From a virus: a stretch of DNA of 51,157 nucleotides. Made by a program: the position numbers and the translations under genes. The stretch spans positions 1-51,157 of IMG/VR virus record IMGVR_UViG_3300028920_000091; one strand, given 5' to 3'. The notes below the pieces were generated by a model that was given only the letters and a program-made list of their open reading frames with translations, did not search any database and was not told the origin of the DNA. Positions within the stretch are counted from its first letter, which is position 1, and every line of letters starts with the position of its first letter. This document shows positions 42,768-51,157 of the stretch, piece by piece.

Positions 42768-43058
42768 TTATACATAGAGATAAAGGTTGCCACCATCAAT
42801 GGTAGTAGCCACAAGCCCACGGTTGCCGTTGTATTCCAACGCCTGCGTGGTAGTCCACGGTGCCCCCTCAGTGGAAGCATCCCCAGCCTTACATCTCCAT
42901 ACCTCGTTTCCCAGACTGTCCGATAACACGACATCTTGGTCATCTGCACCCGCCGTGTAGGATATTTTCCTAAGCACATAAGGTTTGCCATGCTCAAAGA
43001 TGGTGTCACCCTCATCAGAATTGGTCAGGTGTATCGGATTTGTAGTTGTATCAGCCAT
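42768..43058 (-). CDS. Small decoration-like structural protein, 96 aa
   Basis: ATG 43058 behind GGGAGGAAAG. It is beta-rich (KISYTAGADDQDVVLSDSLG, NRGLVATTIDGGNLYLYV), which suggests a small immunoglobulin-like or beta-sandwich virion protein. Its place beside the head fibre and major capsid genes suits a capsid decoration protein. No direct family match. Confidence 0.5.
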   Translation of the reverse strand: MADTTTNPIHLTNSDEGDTIFEHGKPYVLRKISYTAGADDQDVVLSDSLGNEVWRCKAGDASTEGAPWTTTQALEYNGNRGLVATTIDGGNLYLYV

Positions 43059-43077
43059 CTTTCCTCCCGTTAGGTAG

Positions 43078-43853
<776 letters not shown>

Positions 43854-43884
43854 CGTTCTCTCCTTGTTTTCAGAGTCGCCTCCA

Positions 43885-43907
43885 GCGGGGGGCAACACAC
43901 CCCCCGC
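43885..43907. other. GC-rich stem-loop between capsid and head-fibre genes
   Basis: GCGGGGGG (43885-43892) pairs with CCCCCCGC (43900-43907): 8 bp with a 7-nt loop, in the gap between the major capsid gene and the next gene. No U-tract follows on the minus strand. It could stabilise the capsid mRNA 3' end or partly terminate transcription. Confidence 0.5.
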
Positions 43908-43921
43908 CAAAAACAAGCAAT

Positions 43922-44818
43922 TTACGAAACATTGGCACCGTAAACCCATGTCCAGCTTGAGAAACCATAGCTGTAACGGGTGTATACGGACCACTTGCTG
44001 ACATAGGTATCAAAGTCCTTGTCCTTGTTGAACTCGGTCGGTATCCTGTCAAACCACTTCAGGAACATCTTTGAATACCTGCTGTCTATGAGGAACCAGT
44101 TGTTGGTATCGCTCAGGTAATCCCAAACGATAACATTATAGCGGCCCTTCCAGAAGTTGGCAGTGTTGTCCGAACTGTCAACGACCTTATCGGAAGCCAT
44201 AAGTTCCCATGCCGTCTGTTCCAGTTCCGGCGGGACCAGCAATGTGTCGCCCATCGCAGTGCAGAGGTTATCCGTCTCGTCAAGATAATCCCTCATGGCC
44301 AGCCTTGCGGTAGCCAGAGAGGTCTTGGACAGGGCCGTAGTCCCTATGTTGCTCTGGGTTGTGGCAGTGCCGACCCAAGTGTGGCCCGAGGCACACAGAG
44401 CTTGGGAGTCACCACCAGCGAACACACTGGTATTAAACGCACTGTTGAACACAGACGCAGCATGCTTTTCCCGTGTGCGTTTTGCCGAGACAGCAAGCTG
44501 CTGAGGTCTGCGGTTTATGATGCTGTAAAGGTCATCATCCACCAGCTTCCTCTCTATTTTCATACCCTTCACCCACTCCTTGTGGGTATAGGATATGCGA
44601 TACTGACCTTCAAAGTCCGTGTAGGGAATTGTCCCCGTGAACTCCTCAAGGTCACCTATTCCGCCTATGGCATAGTCGTATTCAACGGCTTTACCAGAGG
44701 TTTCCACGCCGTAGAGTTTCTCTGACTGCGTGTCGGGTAGGCTGTATTCGTCAAGGAATATCTTTCTCAGACCGGGGTCTAAGAGATACCCAAAGTTTTC
44801 TGACGCTACAATACCCAT
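43922..44818 (-). CDS. Major capsid protein, Mu gpT-like (HK97 fold)
   Basis: The opening [21 protein letters not shown] matches the LLEPGLRKIF pattern of Mu gpT-type major head proteins. Other matches are [37 protein letters not shown] and an ending rich in aromatic residues ([14 protein letters not shown]). The 298 residues are in the family range. It builds the icosahedral shell. ATG 44818 behind GAGGAGGTGATACACA. A truncated copy of its N-terminus is encoded at 9394-9645. Confidence 0.85.
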   Translation of the reverse strand: MGIVASENFGYLLDPGLRKIFLDEYSLPDTQSEKLYGVETSGKAVEYDYAIGGIGDLEEFTGTIPYTDFEGQYRISYTHKEWVKGMKIERKLVDDDLYSIINRRPQQLAVSAKRTREKHAASVFNSAFNTSVFAGGDSQALCASGHTWVGTATTQSNIGTTALSKTSLATARLAMRDYLDETDNLCTAMGDTLLVPPELEQTAWELMASDKVVDSSDNTANFWKGRYNVIVWDYLSDTNNWFLIDSRYSKMFLKWFDRIPTEFNKDKDFDTYVSKWSVYTRYSYGFSSWTWVYGANVS

Positions 44819-44840
44819 TGTGTATCACCTCCTCGGATGT

Positions 44841-45623
44841 TTACGATTCCTGCACGCCGAACACATGGTCCTTAAGCATTATCTTGTAATAAAACTTAGG
44901 ACCGTTTCCACCCTTCACCTTATCAAGGTTGTTAAGCCCCTTGTGGATACCGGGTTTCATCGGCTCCAGACCTTGGTCCCTGTCTATAAAGGTCTCCAAG
45001 ATGCGGATGTTCGTGGCAGCTTTGAGCTGAGTCTGACAGTCCCCGGATGCTACAACCTTTGCAGCAGCGGTAAGCGGCAGTGAATACTGCCCGGGAGCCG
45101 CAATAACAACCACGGTATCAGACCCGCCGCCGGTTGTCACTAAGGCACTGTCCATGGTGCAAGAACCACTCGCTGAGGCCGTTATAAGCCTCAAACTACC
45201 CTTGACACCGACCTGAGTGAGCGGGAAATAGACCCAGTTGAAGTCTATGTTGTCCTGCAAGCTCGGAACGGTCAGCGTCGTGGTAGATGTGCTGGTTATC
45301 GCAACATCGTCAGCCGCAGCCAGAGAGTGTTCTACCTTGTATATGGCAAACGGGTTGATGATTATCTTCCCATACTGCCCGCCGGAACCCGTAGCCGTAT
45401 CCGGGGTAGTCCCACCCGACTCGTATGTCTTCTCGTTCAGGATACCTATGGCATTTATGGCCTGATTGGCCGCCGTGGCGTTATACGCCGTGACGAACCT
45501 GCCCGGTTCCGTGGCCGTGGTATCCAGCATGAGAAGCTCACCGTAGTCAAGGTTAGCCGCATCATATACCAGATAGTCTCTGACTATCGCTTCGTGTGAA
45601 TAGAAGTCATAACTATACTTCAT
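44841..45623 (-). CDS. Virion structural/decoration-like protein, 260 aa
   Basis: ATG 45623 behind AAGGAGGAAACA. Beta-rich with many Thr, Ala and Gly (GELLMLDTTATEPGRFVTAYN, AADDVAITSTSTTTLTVP), like phage capsid decoration proteins of the DUF2190 or lambda gpD type. It is placed immediately upstream of the major capsid gene. No protease catalytic residues are evident. Structural role inferred from position. Confidence 0.55.
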   Translation of the reverse strand: MKYSYDFYSHEAIVRDYLVYDAANLDYGELLMLDTTATEPGRFVTAYNATAANQAINAIGILNEKTYESGGTTPDTATGSGGQYGKIIINPFAIYKVEHSLAAADDVAITSTSTTTLTVPSLQDNIDFNWVYFPLTQVGVKGSLRLITASASGSCTMDSALVTTGGGSDTVVVIAAPGQYSLPLTAAAKVVASGDCQTQLKAATNIRILETFIDRDQGLEPMKPGIHKGLNNLDKVKGGNGPKFYYKIMLKDHVFGVQES

Positions 45624-45633
45624 TGTTTCCTCC

Positions 45634-45918
45634 TTATCGTTTACTCCCCCCGGTTTGTTCTATAATGTCCCTGAACTTACCGGCATGCTTGCCACCATTG
45701 GCAAGTGGAGCATACGGATGCATGTCAGGCCGGCCTGATATGTCGTATTGAAAAGGCACACCGCATTTCCTGCAACGATACCGCAGTCGTGTGGGGCCTA
45801 TGTTCTCCACGAACCTTATGGCCTTGCTCTGGCATGTAGGGCAAATCAGTTCGCCCCTATATGCTCCCGGATTTATCCCCTTCTTGAGGATATTTCCATT
45901 GGTTATTATCTCGGTCAT
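45634..45918 (-). CDS. Zinc-ribbon protein, 94 aa
   Basis: ATG 45918 behind AAGGAGGCAGAA. CPTCQSK and YRCRKCGVPF form a zinc ribbon, followed by a Gly/His-rich tail. It lies between the scaffold-like gene and the decoration-like gene. It may be an accessory head factor. No family assigned. Confidence 0.55.
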   Translation of the reverse strand: MTEIITNGNILKKGINPGAYRGELICPTCQSKAIRFVENIGPTRLRYRCRKCGVPFQYDISGRPDMHPYAPLANGGKHAGKFRDIIEQTGGSKR

Positions 45919-46715
45919 TTCTGCCTCCTTGACTTATGCTTCTTGTAGTCCTCCGGCTTTACACCCATGACCATAGCCGCAGCCTGCTCCTGCTGGCTGA
46001 GTGGCTCGTCATCGGATGTTGCCTGTGCGGATGGCGTATAAGTCCCTTGGAGACCCTGCACTTGTTCACCCTTCTGGATTTTAGACAACACTTCCTGCTG
46101 TGCCTGCTGGGTAAGAGCCTCAACCTTCTGACCTTTGACAAGGTAGTAAGCCATGTCAACGATACCCGGCTGTGTCCTCTGTGCCGGCGGCAACGCCCGG
46201 ACATAGTTGTCTATCTCGGTAGCATAAGTAGGATAGTCCTTGTATTTACCCATGGCCTGTGCCTTTTGCCCGTCCACAGCACGCTGCATACCATCGTAGT
46301 GCTGTATCCCGTTCTCTATCATCCATGCCGTAGCCTGCATTGGGTCTTGCTCCCATAGCTGTGCAGCCTGTTGCATAAGGTTCTGCTGAGGCTGCTGAAA
46401 GCTCTGTGCCGGATAATAGTTCTGGGCTGGCGGTATCTGCATAGGCGGTTGGCCATATACCTGCTGTTGTCCCATCCTACTCTGCACCTCCTGCACCAAC
46501 TGGGTGAGGTTCTGCACTTGGTCTCTAAGTTCCTTAGCTTTTGCCCTTTCTTCCTGCAAAGCGGTCAAAGGAACCATTTGCCCCTGTTGTTGCCCAGCTT
46601 GGGCCTGCTGGGAAGCAGCCTGTTGCTGACCCTCTTGGGCCTGCTGGCCGGCTGCGGCCTGTTCGTTTGCAGGGGCTGCCGAACCCTGCTGATTATTTAC
46701 GGCGGCTTGTGTCAT
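45915..46715 (-). CDS. Scaffold-like protein, 266 aa
   Basis: Very rich in Gln and Ala, with a low-complexity N-terminus (GQQAQEGQQQAASQQAQAGQ), a coiled-coil part (LQEERAKAKELRDQVQNL) and a basic C-terminal peptide (YKKHKSRRQK). This layout is typical of phage scaffolding proteins, whose C-terminal basic region binds the coat protein. It is placed between portal and capsid genes, as expected. Start ATG 46715 behind GGAGGTCATAAC rather than the longer frame at 46751. Confidence 0.65.
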   Translation of the reverse strand: MTQAAVNNQQGSAAPANEQAAAGQQAQEGQQQAASQQAQAGQQQGQMVPLTALQEERAKAKELRDQVQNLTQLVQEVQSRMGQQQVYGQPPMQIPPAQNYYPAQSFQQPQQNLMQQAAQLWEQDPMQATAWMIENGIQHYDGMQRAVDGQKAQAMGKYKDYPTYATEIDNYVRALPPAQRTQPGIVDMAYYLVKGQKVEALTQQAQQEVLSKIQKGEQVQGLQGTYTPSAQATSDDEPLSQQEQAAAMVMGVKPEDYKKHKSRRQK

Positions 46716-46770
46716 GTTATGACCTCCATTTACCATGGCTGTTACGGACAACCACGAAACCGATGCAGCG

Positions 46771-46986
46771 TTATGCTGCCTCCCTGTCCATTACATCCTG
46801 AGGGAGATGTTTTAAAGCTTCAAGGGCCTGTATCTCTGCCTGTTTGACCTCAAGGTCCTCTTTCTTGACATATCTCAATGTCTTTTCCATCTGTGTGATA
46901 CGGAAGTCTATCTCACCGCACACATCCTCCCACATTGAGCTGGCTGCTATTTCTTCTGCCCTGTCAGGTTTCAAAGGTTTGCTCAT
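46771..46986 (-). CDS. Hypothetical helical protein, 71 aa
   Basis: ATG 46986 overlaps the portal stop (ATGA). It is acidic and helical (RAEEIAASSMWEDVCGEIDF, EVKQAEIQALEALKHL). No motif; perhaps a head-assembly accessory, given its place between portal and scaffold. Confidence 0.55.
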   Translation of the reverse strand: MSKPLKPDRAEEIAASSMWEDVCGEIDFRITQMEKTLRYVKKEDLEVKQAEIQALEALKHLPQDVMDREAA

Positions 46987-48728
46987 CTTGGCATCGGCCC
47001 CATTATTTCCTGTTTAATCTGTGTCGGGTTGGCCCCTTCGGCCATCCTCTGTCTTATCGCCTGCTGCTCCTGTGGGCTTAACTGGCCCGGTTGGACCATG
47101 GGCTGTGCCACAGTAAGCTTCGGTATATCCTTGAACCCGAACAGTTCGGCTATACGCCTGTTGATTTCCTGCCTGTTCACTGTCGGGTCATTTGCTGTAA
47201 CCTCTTTGTATCTAAGGAGTTGCCCCACCTGAACCTCCTTGGCCATGGTCTCAGAGATACCTGTTGGTATAAAGTAGACCTTAGCGTCTATATCCTGCGG
47301 CGTGAGAAGCACGGGAACCTGAACCCCGTCGTCCCCGACTATGGTTATCCACTCCTCTACCGTCATAAACTGTTTCATGTTCTGGAAATAGAACATCGCA
47401 AGCTGTTGGATAAAGTCTGTCTCCAGCTTACGCAACACCGGACGGAACCGTGTGCCGGCCGCACCCTGCAATAGCTGGATACCCATGGCCGTCCTGTGTT
47501 CGGCACCCTGCTCCGGCATGAGGTGTGCGGTTGCACCCGTCGCTTCCCGGAAGTCCTGCTTTGCCAACGCTTCTTCCTCGTAGGCACTCTTGGTCACATC
47601 GGGCGTATCCATCCACCGGATGCTCTGCGTAGTGTCAGACACCTTATGCCATTGACCCGGGCGTGATACCTGAAGCTTCCGGATGTTGATTAAGGGGTCG
47701 TTGCCGTTATAAAAACCCTGCTTGTTAAGCACAAGGTCTACATTGTCAAGCCGTTGGTTTACGGTCTTGTTAAGCCTGTCGTTAGTAGAAGCCCCGACTT
47801 TGCCAACACCTATCCCAAACCAGTTCGGTTTCTTGTCTTCAAAGAGTTTTAACCGGCAAAAAGGCTCCATCTGATGGTTAAACGGGTTCGGAACGCCTCT
47901 TATCTTAATAGACCTGTTGACTATGATAATCCAGTAAGGAACGCCCATATTCTGCTTTGTCCGGCCGTTTTCGTCCTTATAGTCCTCGTTCCACGGCCCC
48001 CAATACTCCAGAAGCTCATACTGCTCACCCTGCTTCAGGTCAGCTTCCAGCAGGTCAGCCGGCAACGGAGAGTCCAAGGCGGCCTGCAGGTCCTTGGTCT
48101 CAAAGAAAGGGTTATCCTTAAGACGCTTAAGATACTCGGAATCCACCAGACGCTGCCTTATGATAGGCAGGCCGTCCCCTATCTCCAGCTTGGCAGGATG
48201 CGGATACATCTCAAAGAAGTCCACATACTGGCATCCGGGCCTGTTCTCCAGTATGGTCTGATACCGGTTGCCGTCATTGTCCAGTTGCCATGCCTTCTTG
48301 ACATACCATGTGGCCTCAAGGTATCCCGTCCCGAACAGCGTAGTCTGGCCCAAGGCCGGTATAGCCTGACCCTGCACATCAGATACCCTGAAATAATGCT
48401 GTATTGACCCCTTGATGACGATACCCTGCTGGGGGGTAGCCTGACCCTCCACATGGCAGTCTATGGGTGCATCGTTGGGGAAAAGGGCCGTAAAGAGCCT
48501 CGGCGAAATGGTCTGCTCCGCCTCTACCATGACAGGCACGGCAACTTGGTTCTGCCAGTCCTGCTCCCGGGAGGGGGGCTTACAGCTCCAAAGGTCATAC
48601 GCCTTCTTGGCCTCCTCAAACTCCTTATGCCAATGCTTCTTATAACGCTCAAACTCAGCGGCCACATACTTGGTCATAGGGTCTTGAATATTGTTCTTTA
48701 TGGTCTTGGTCGTCTTTTTTGTAGCCAT
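46983..48728 (-). CDS. Portal protein, 581 aa
   Basis: Podovirus-type portal: an N-terminal helical region (YVAAEFERYKKHWHKEFEEA), VAVPVMVEAEQTISPRLFTALF, a beta-rich wing, and a conserved-looking central part (GFYNGNDPLINIRKLQVSRPGQ) followed by long C-terminal helices ending in Gln/Pro-rich sequence. Position between terminase and scaffold fits. It forms the dodecameric ring through which DNA enters the head. ATG 48728 overlaps the upstream stop (TAATG). The usual length is 500-700. Confidence 0.75.
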   Translation of the reverse strand: MATKKTTKTIKNNIQDPMTKYVAAEFERYKKHWHKEFEEAKKAYDLWSCKPPSREQDWQNQVAVPVMVEAEQTISPRLFTALFPNDAPIDCHVEGQATPQQGIVIKGSIQHYFRVSDVQGQAIPALGQTTLFGTGYLEATWYVKKAWQLDNDGNRYQTILENRPGCQYVDFFEMYPHPAKLEIGDGLPIIRQRLVDSEYLKRLKDNPFFETKDLQAALDSPLPADLLEADLKQGEQYELLEYWGPWNEDYKDENGRTKQNMGVPYWIIIVNRSIKIRGVPNPFNHQMEPFCRLKLFEDKKPNWFGIGVGKVGASTNDRLNKTVNQRLDNVDLVLNKQGFYNGNDPLINIRKLQVSRPGQWHKVSDTTQSIRWMDTPDVTKSAYEEEALAKQDFREATGATAHLMPEQGAEHRTAMGIQLLQGAAGTRFRPVLRKLETDFIQQLAMFYFQNMKQFMTVEEWITIVGDDGVQVPVLLTPQDIDAKVYFIPTGISETMAKEVQVGQLLRYKEVTANDPTVNRQEINRRIAELFGFKDIPKLTVAQPMVQPGQLSPQEQQAIRQRMAEGANPTQIKQEIMGPMPR

Positions 48729-48913
48729 TATGCCTTCCTCTTACGATAGGACCGCTTAGGGCCATCATACATGCCGGACGGATGTTTAGGGGGCTGACCT
48801 GTCTTTAAAGCAAGTCCTGTTTTTGATTGAGCTATCTTGGCCGCATCCGCAGGAGTCTTACCTTCCCGCAAAAGGGCGTGATACATCTTATCAACTCTTG
48901 TTCCAGTAGGCAT
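48728..48913 (-). CDS. Small basic protein between TerL and portal, 61 aa
   Basis: ATG 48913 behind AGGGGGG. A basic sequence with a repeated motif type (VDKMYHALLREGKTPADAAK IAQSKTG, then a Lys/Arg-rich end). It resembles short conserved proteins encoded next to phage terminases. Function unknown; it may bind DNA. Confidence 0.55.
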   Translation of the reverse strand: MPTGTRVDKMYHALLREGKTPADAAKIAQSKTGLALKTGQPPKHPSGMYDGPKRSYRKRKA

Positions 48914-48924
48914 AGCCAGCCCCC

Positions 48925-50463
48925 CTAAAAGTTTCCAGCCTTCCGCTCCACAAGGTCATGGTAGTTCGTGCCGCCTTGGCCCTTATAGACCGTGGTGGGA
49001 TGCTTGGTATACTCCCCCTTGTATACCAGCTCACCCTCCTCGTTCTCCTTGGGATTGTGGAAATGCGGGTCAGCGTTCATAATATACTTCAAACAGTCCA
49101 TAAAGTGGTCGTTCTTCTTCTTGGGCCGCTGTTTCGGGTCCAAGTCGTCACTCCCACGCCTGTATTCGTCCCAGATATAATGTGTAAACTCATAAATAGT
49201 CTGTTCACAGTTCCTCATCACCCTCAGAAGCGGGATTTCCATGCCGGCCGTGGTCTCAAACTTGGGTAACAGGGCTTGTTTGATGCGGTTACGGCCCAAA
49301 TCCGGGTCCGTGTTGGCCCGGGAGGTGAATATCCCATACCTCATAAGCTCTTTACGGGTATTAAACCCGCCCGCCAACTCATTATCCTTGTCCATCGCAG
49401 GGTCTATGAAGCGTATCAGAGGCACTCCAGACTGTTCTTGTGCGTGAATTGCATGTGCGATTTGCTCCAGATTCATGCTATCAAGCCAAAGCTCGTCATA
49501 AATCCAGAGTTTACCATGCGGGTCCGCTGCGAGCCAAAGACATGCGGTTGGCGTGCGGGGGTGAGGGTCAATACAAAAATACTTCGTCCAGTGCTTGGGT
49601 ATCTGGAAAGGCTCTATTATGTGCATGGACGGGTTGAACTCTTTATATATCAAACCTGTAAGGTGTAGAAATCTACCGTGGATACGGGCTTCTTTTTCCT
49701 CGGGTGTGAGTGAGGCTTCAAAGTCCTTGATGGCATCTTCCGAGAGGTGTGGGTTATCTCGGATGTCAGTTGTGACCACGAATACATTTGGGTCGTTGGA
49801 GTTATAGATGTCATCGTATATCCACGGCTGCGTGAGAGGAGTGAGCGTAAGCCAAGCTCTCCCTCGGAAATCAACAAGGCCACGGAGCGTGGCTATCCAC
49901 TTATCACGGGGTATAGGCTCATCAGCCCAGAATATGTGGCCCCTCCAGCCCTCGTATTGCTCCGTAGACTGCTCGTAAGTCAATATATCAAAAGAACTAC
50001 CGTTCTTTAACTCGTATTTTACCGGCACCCCTATGGGGTTGCGGGTTATTTTCTTGATAAGGGCCGGGTCCAGCCACTCGTTGAGGAAGGGTATGATGAC
50101 ACCACCGGCCGCCTTTTGAAAGTCTTTACAGGCTATTCTCCCTATGACGGGGCCTTGGAACCGCATATCCTCCGGATACCACTCAGGATACATGCCGGTC
50201 ACATGGAAAAGGAACTCCTCGCCCCCGCAGGTAGTCTTACCCGACCTGTTCCCGCCAAATATGGCCCGGATGTTGGCTTTGGACAGATGGAACTCAAGTT
50301 GCTTGGGATGTGGCTCGTAATACAGAAGACGCTTAGTCTTTCGCCAGCGGACCTCCAAGTCCATCAGCGTCAGGTAGTTCTCCTGTTCCACTCGTCCCAG
50401 TGCCTTGAACTCCTCCTCCGTCAAGTGCATGTCTTGCAATGGCACTAAGTCGTCTAAACTCAT
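48925..50463 (-). CDS. terL: Terminase large subunit
   Basis: DNA-packaging motor. Walker A is GGNRSGKT (70-77), Walker B HIFWADEP (177-184, with the catalytic Glu), and the nuclease domain begins KYFCIDPHPRTPTACLW with Asp near 298, followed by RFIDPAMDKDNE. Length of 512 residues is typical. Start: ATG 50463, 7 nt after GAGGAG; a TTG at 50469 is less likely. It overlaps the small subunit gene by 131 nt. Confidence 0.92.
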   Translation of the reverse strand: MSLDDLVPLQDMHLTEEEFKALGRVEQENYLTLMDLEVRWRKTKRLLYYEPHPKQLEFHLSKANIRAIFGGNRSGKTTCGGEEFLFHVTGMYPEWYPEDMRFQGPVIGRIACKDFQKAAGGVIIPFLNEWLDPALIKKITRNPIGVPVKYELKNGSSFDILTYEQSTEQYEGWRGHIFWADEPIPRDKWIATLRGLVDFRGRAWLTLTPLTQPWIYDDIYNSNDPNVFVVTTDIRDNPHLSEDAIKDFEASLTPEEKEARIHGRFLHLTGLIYKEFNPSMHIIEPFQIPKHWTKYFCIDPHPRTPTACLWLAADPHGKLWIYDELWLDSMNLEQIAHAIHAQEQSGVPLIRFIDPAMDKDNELAGGFNTRKELMRYGIFTSRANTDPDLGRNRIKQALLPKFETTAGMEIPLLRVMRNCEQTIYEFTHYIWDEYRRGSDDLDPKQRPKKKNDHFMDCLKYIMNADPHFHNPKENEEGELVYKGEYTKHPTTVYKGQGGTNYHDLVERKAGNF

Positions 50464-50887
50464 ATACAAGCTCCTCGGGAGTGTGACTTTTATATATGGA
50501 CACCTGTTGGTTAAACTCCACTGTTGGCGAAGATTTAGCCAGTGTGTTCATTATCCGGGTAACCTCACGGCTACCTTCAGCATCTAACTTTCCATTACTT
50601 TTAAGGTAAGCCAGACGCTCATTTATCATTTTCAGGGCTTTTGCTTTGGAATCCTTGGTAAGGTGCCGTATCTTCTCGGTATTCTTGAGGGTTATCTTTT
50701 CCAGCTCACTATGGAATATGGCGGCTATTTCACCCATTTTCTGGGTGTTGCCTTCGTAAAGGTCATACATAGCATCTACGGAGATGTCGCATGCCTTGGC
50801 TACTTCCTTGATAGAGAGGCTACCTTCGGAGAGTAACTCTAACGCTTTCCAGTGTTTTGGCTGGAGACCTGCTGATTTTCTTCCCAA
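50333..50887 (-). CDS. terS: Terminase small subunit
   Basis: Residues about 16-46 form a helix-turn-helix (LELLSEGSLSIKEVAKACDI, then VDAMYDLYEG), the DNA-recognition fold of TerS proteins. A long coiled-coil part (LEKITLKNTEKIRHLTKD) would form the oligomeric ring, and the C-terminus is Gly/Asp-rich. It starts at TTG 50887, 6-7 nt after GGAGGG. It overlaps both neighbours. It recognises the packaging site and stimulates the large subunit. Confidence 0.75.
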   Translation of the reverse strand: MGRKSAGLQPKHWKALELLSEGSLSIKEVAKACDISVDAMYDLYEGNTQKMGEIAAIFHSELEKITLKNTEKIRHLTKDSKAKALKMINERLAYLKSNGKLDAEGSREVTRIMNTLAKSSPTVEFNQQVSIYKSHTPEELVYEFRRLSAIARHALDGGGVQGTGTSGTGELPDADGLGGPLAKD

Positions 50888-51018
50888 CCGCTCGCCCTCC
50901 TGTCTTCAAAATGCACACCACAGCCCTTGCATATCCAATAAAAAGGGGTCATCATGCCCTCCCGCTTACAGCGTGGTGCCTTATAGAACTCCTTGCTATA
51001 GCATACGGGACACTCCAT
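50839..51018 (-). CDS. Zinc-ribbon protein, 59 aa, first late gene
   Basis: ATG 51018 behind AAAAGGAGGGGTC. CPVCYSKEFYKAPRC and WICKGCGVHF give two CxxC pairs of a zinc ribbon, and the tail is basic. It is the promoter-proximal gene of the late operon, immediately before terS, and overlaps terS by 49 nt. It could be a regulator or packaging accessory. No family assigned. Confidence 0.65.
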   Translation of the reverse strand: MECPVCYSKEFYKAPRCKREGMMTPFYWICKGCGVHFEDRRASGWEENQQVSSQNTGKR

Positions 51019-51035
51019 GACCCCTCCTTTTATAT

Positions 51036-51070
51036 AAAAAAAGAGACGACGCTCCCTAAGCACCGTCTCT
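51036..51070 (-). terminator. Intrinsic-terminator-like hairpin in the late leader
   Basis: AGAGACG (from 51070) and CGTCTCT (51048-51042) form a stem whose inside can be extended by GCT/AGC, followed on the minus strand by seven T residues (51042-51036). It lies only about 10 nt downstream of the expected start of the promoter at 51087-51114 and before the first late gene (ATG 51018). It should stop most late transcripts unless an antiterminator acts. Confidence 0.75.
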
Positions 51071-51086
51071 ATTGTATTCCGCTTAA

Positions 51087-51114
51087 AGTATAACACAATA
51101 TATACCATTGTCAA
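51087..51114 (-). promoter_or_regulatory. Late-operon sigma70 promoter
   Basis: On the minus strand TTGACA (51109-51114) and TATACT (51087-51092) are 16 bp apart, close to consensus. Transcription would start near 51080 and run through the structural genes. It is the only strong promoter found upstream of the terminase genes. A terminator-like hairpin follows directly. Confidence 0.85.
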
Positions 51115-51157
51115 GCTGTTAAGAAAAGAAATTGGGGGGCTACACACATGCCAAGGG
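51115..51157. other. Non-coding end of the window
   Basis: No gene or clear motif is seen here, apart from the upstream flank of the late promoter. No terminal repeat shared with bases 1-60 could be recognised, so circularity or genome ends cannot be judged. Confidence 0.5.

Overview
The window looks like the nearly complete genome of a lytic-type tailed bacteriophage, or a large contig of one. It is densely packed: most genes overlap the next by 1 to 8 nt or lie within about 20 nt, and almost all start behind an AGGAGG-type ribosome binding site. There are only two long transcription blocks. I see no tRNA, rRNA, CRISPR array, insertion sequence or integrase. A portal, a head-tail adaptor, a nozzle-like protein and a giant putative ejection protein are present, but no tape measure, sheath or baseplate gene, so the virion is most likely podovirus-like. 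The host cannot be fixed. The strong SD sequences, sigma70-like promoters and a SpoVG-family gene would suit a Firmicute, but this is inference only.

Left block, plus strand, about 194-9019. First comes a run of tiny genes, many with CxxC pairs, including a SWIM-type zinc protein. A SpoVG-like regulator follows, then a minimal ATP-dependent DNA ligase, a MoxR/CobS-type AAA+ ATPase, a CobT-like protein with a zincin-like HExxH motif plus a VWA domain, and a protein whose core resembles the bacterial NHEJ protein Ku. Ligase plus Ku-like protein in one operon suggests a phage-encoded end-joining module.

Replication and recombination block, minus strand, about 16837 down to 8994, behind its own promoter (16867-16894). 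It encodes a Cas4/RecB-like PD-(D/E)XK nuclease, a Sak4-like ATPase, an SSB-like protein with an acidic tail, a replication-initiator-like protein, a TylF-type O-methyltransferase, several zinc or basic small proteins, a GroES-like co-chaperonin, a resolvase-like nuclease, and a short gene whose first 21 residues copy the N-terminus of the major capsid protein.

Late block, minus strand, about 51018 down to 16887. A near-consensus promoter (51087-51114) is followed within the leader by an intrinsic-terminator-like hairpin, an arrangement reminiscent of lambda pR'/tR'. The order is zinc protein, small and large terminase, portal, scaffold-like protein, decoration-like protein, Mu gpT-like major capsid protein, collagen-like head fibre, small proteins, a surface-modification cassette (two glycosyltransferases, a methyltransferase, a DUF115/GT42-like protein and a LamG lectin), a 1317-residue collagen-like fibre, a glycine-rich adhesin, a second LamG lectin, adaptor, nozzle, ejection-type proteins, a 2579-residue giant protein, small membrane proteins and a sulfotransferase.

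The most exciting idea is that the Thr-rich G-x-T repeats of the fibres are the substrate of the adjacent glycan-modifying enzymes, which would give the phage a glycosylated collagen-like coat analogous to bacterial BclA-type filaments. No DNA polymerase, helicase, primase, RNA polymerase or endolysin could be recognised.
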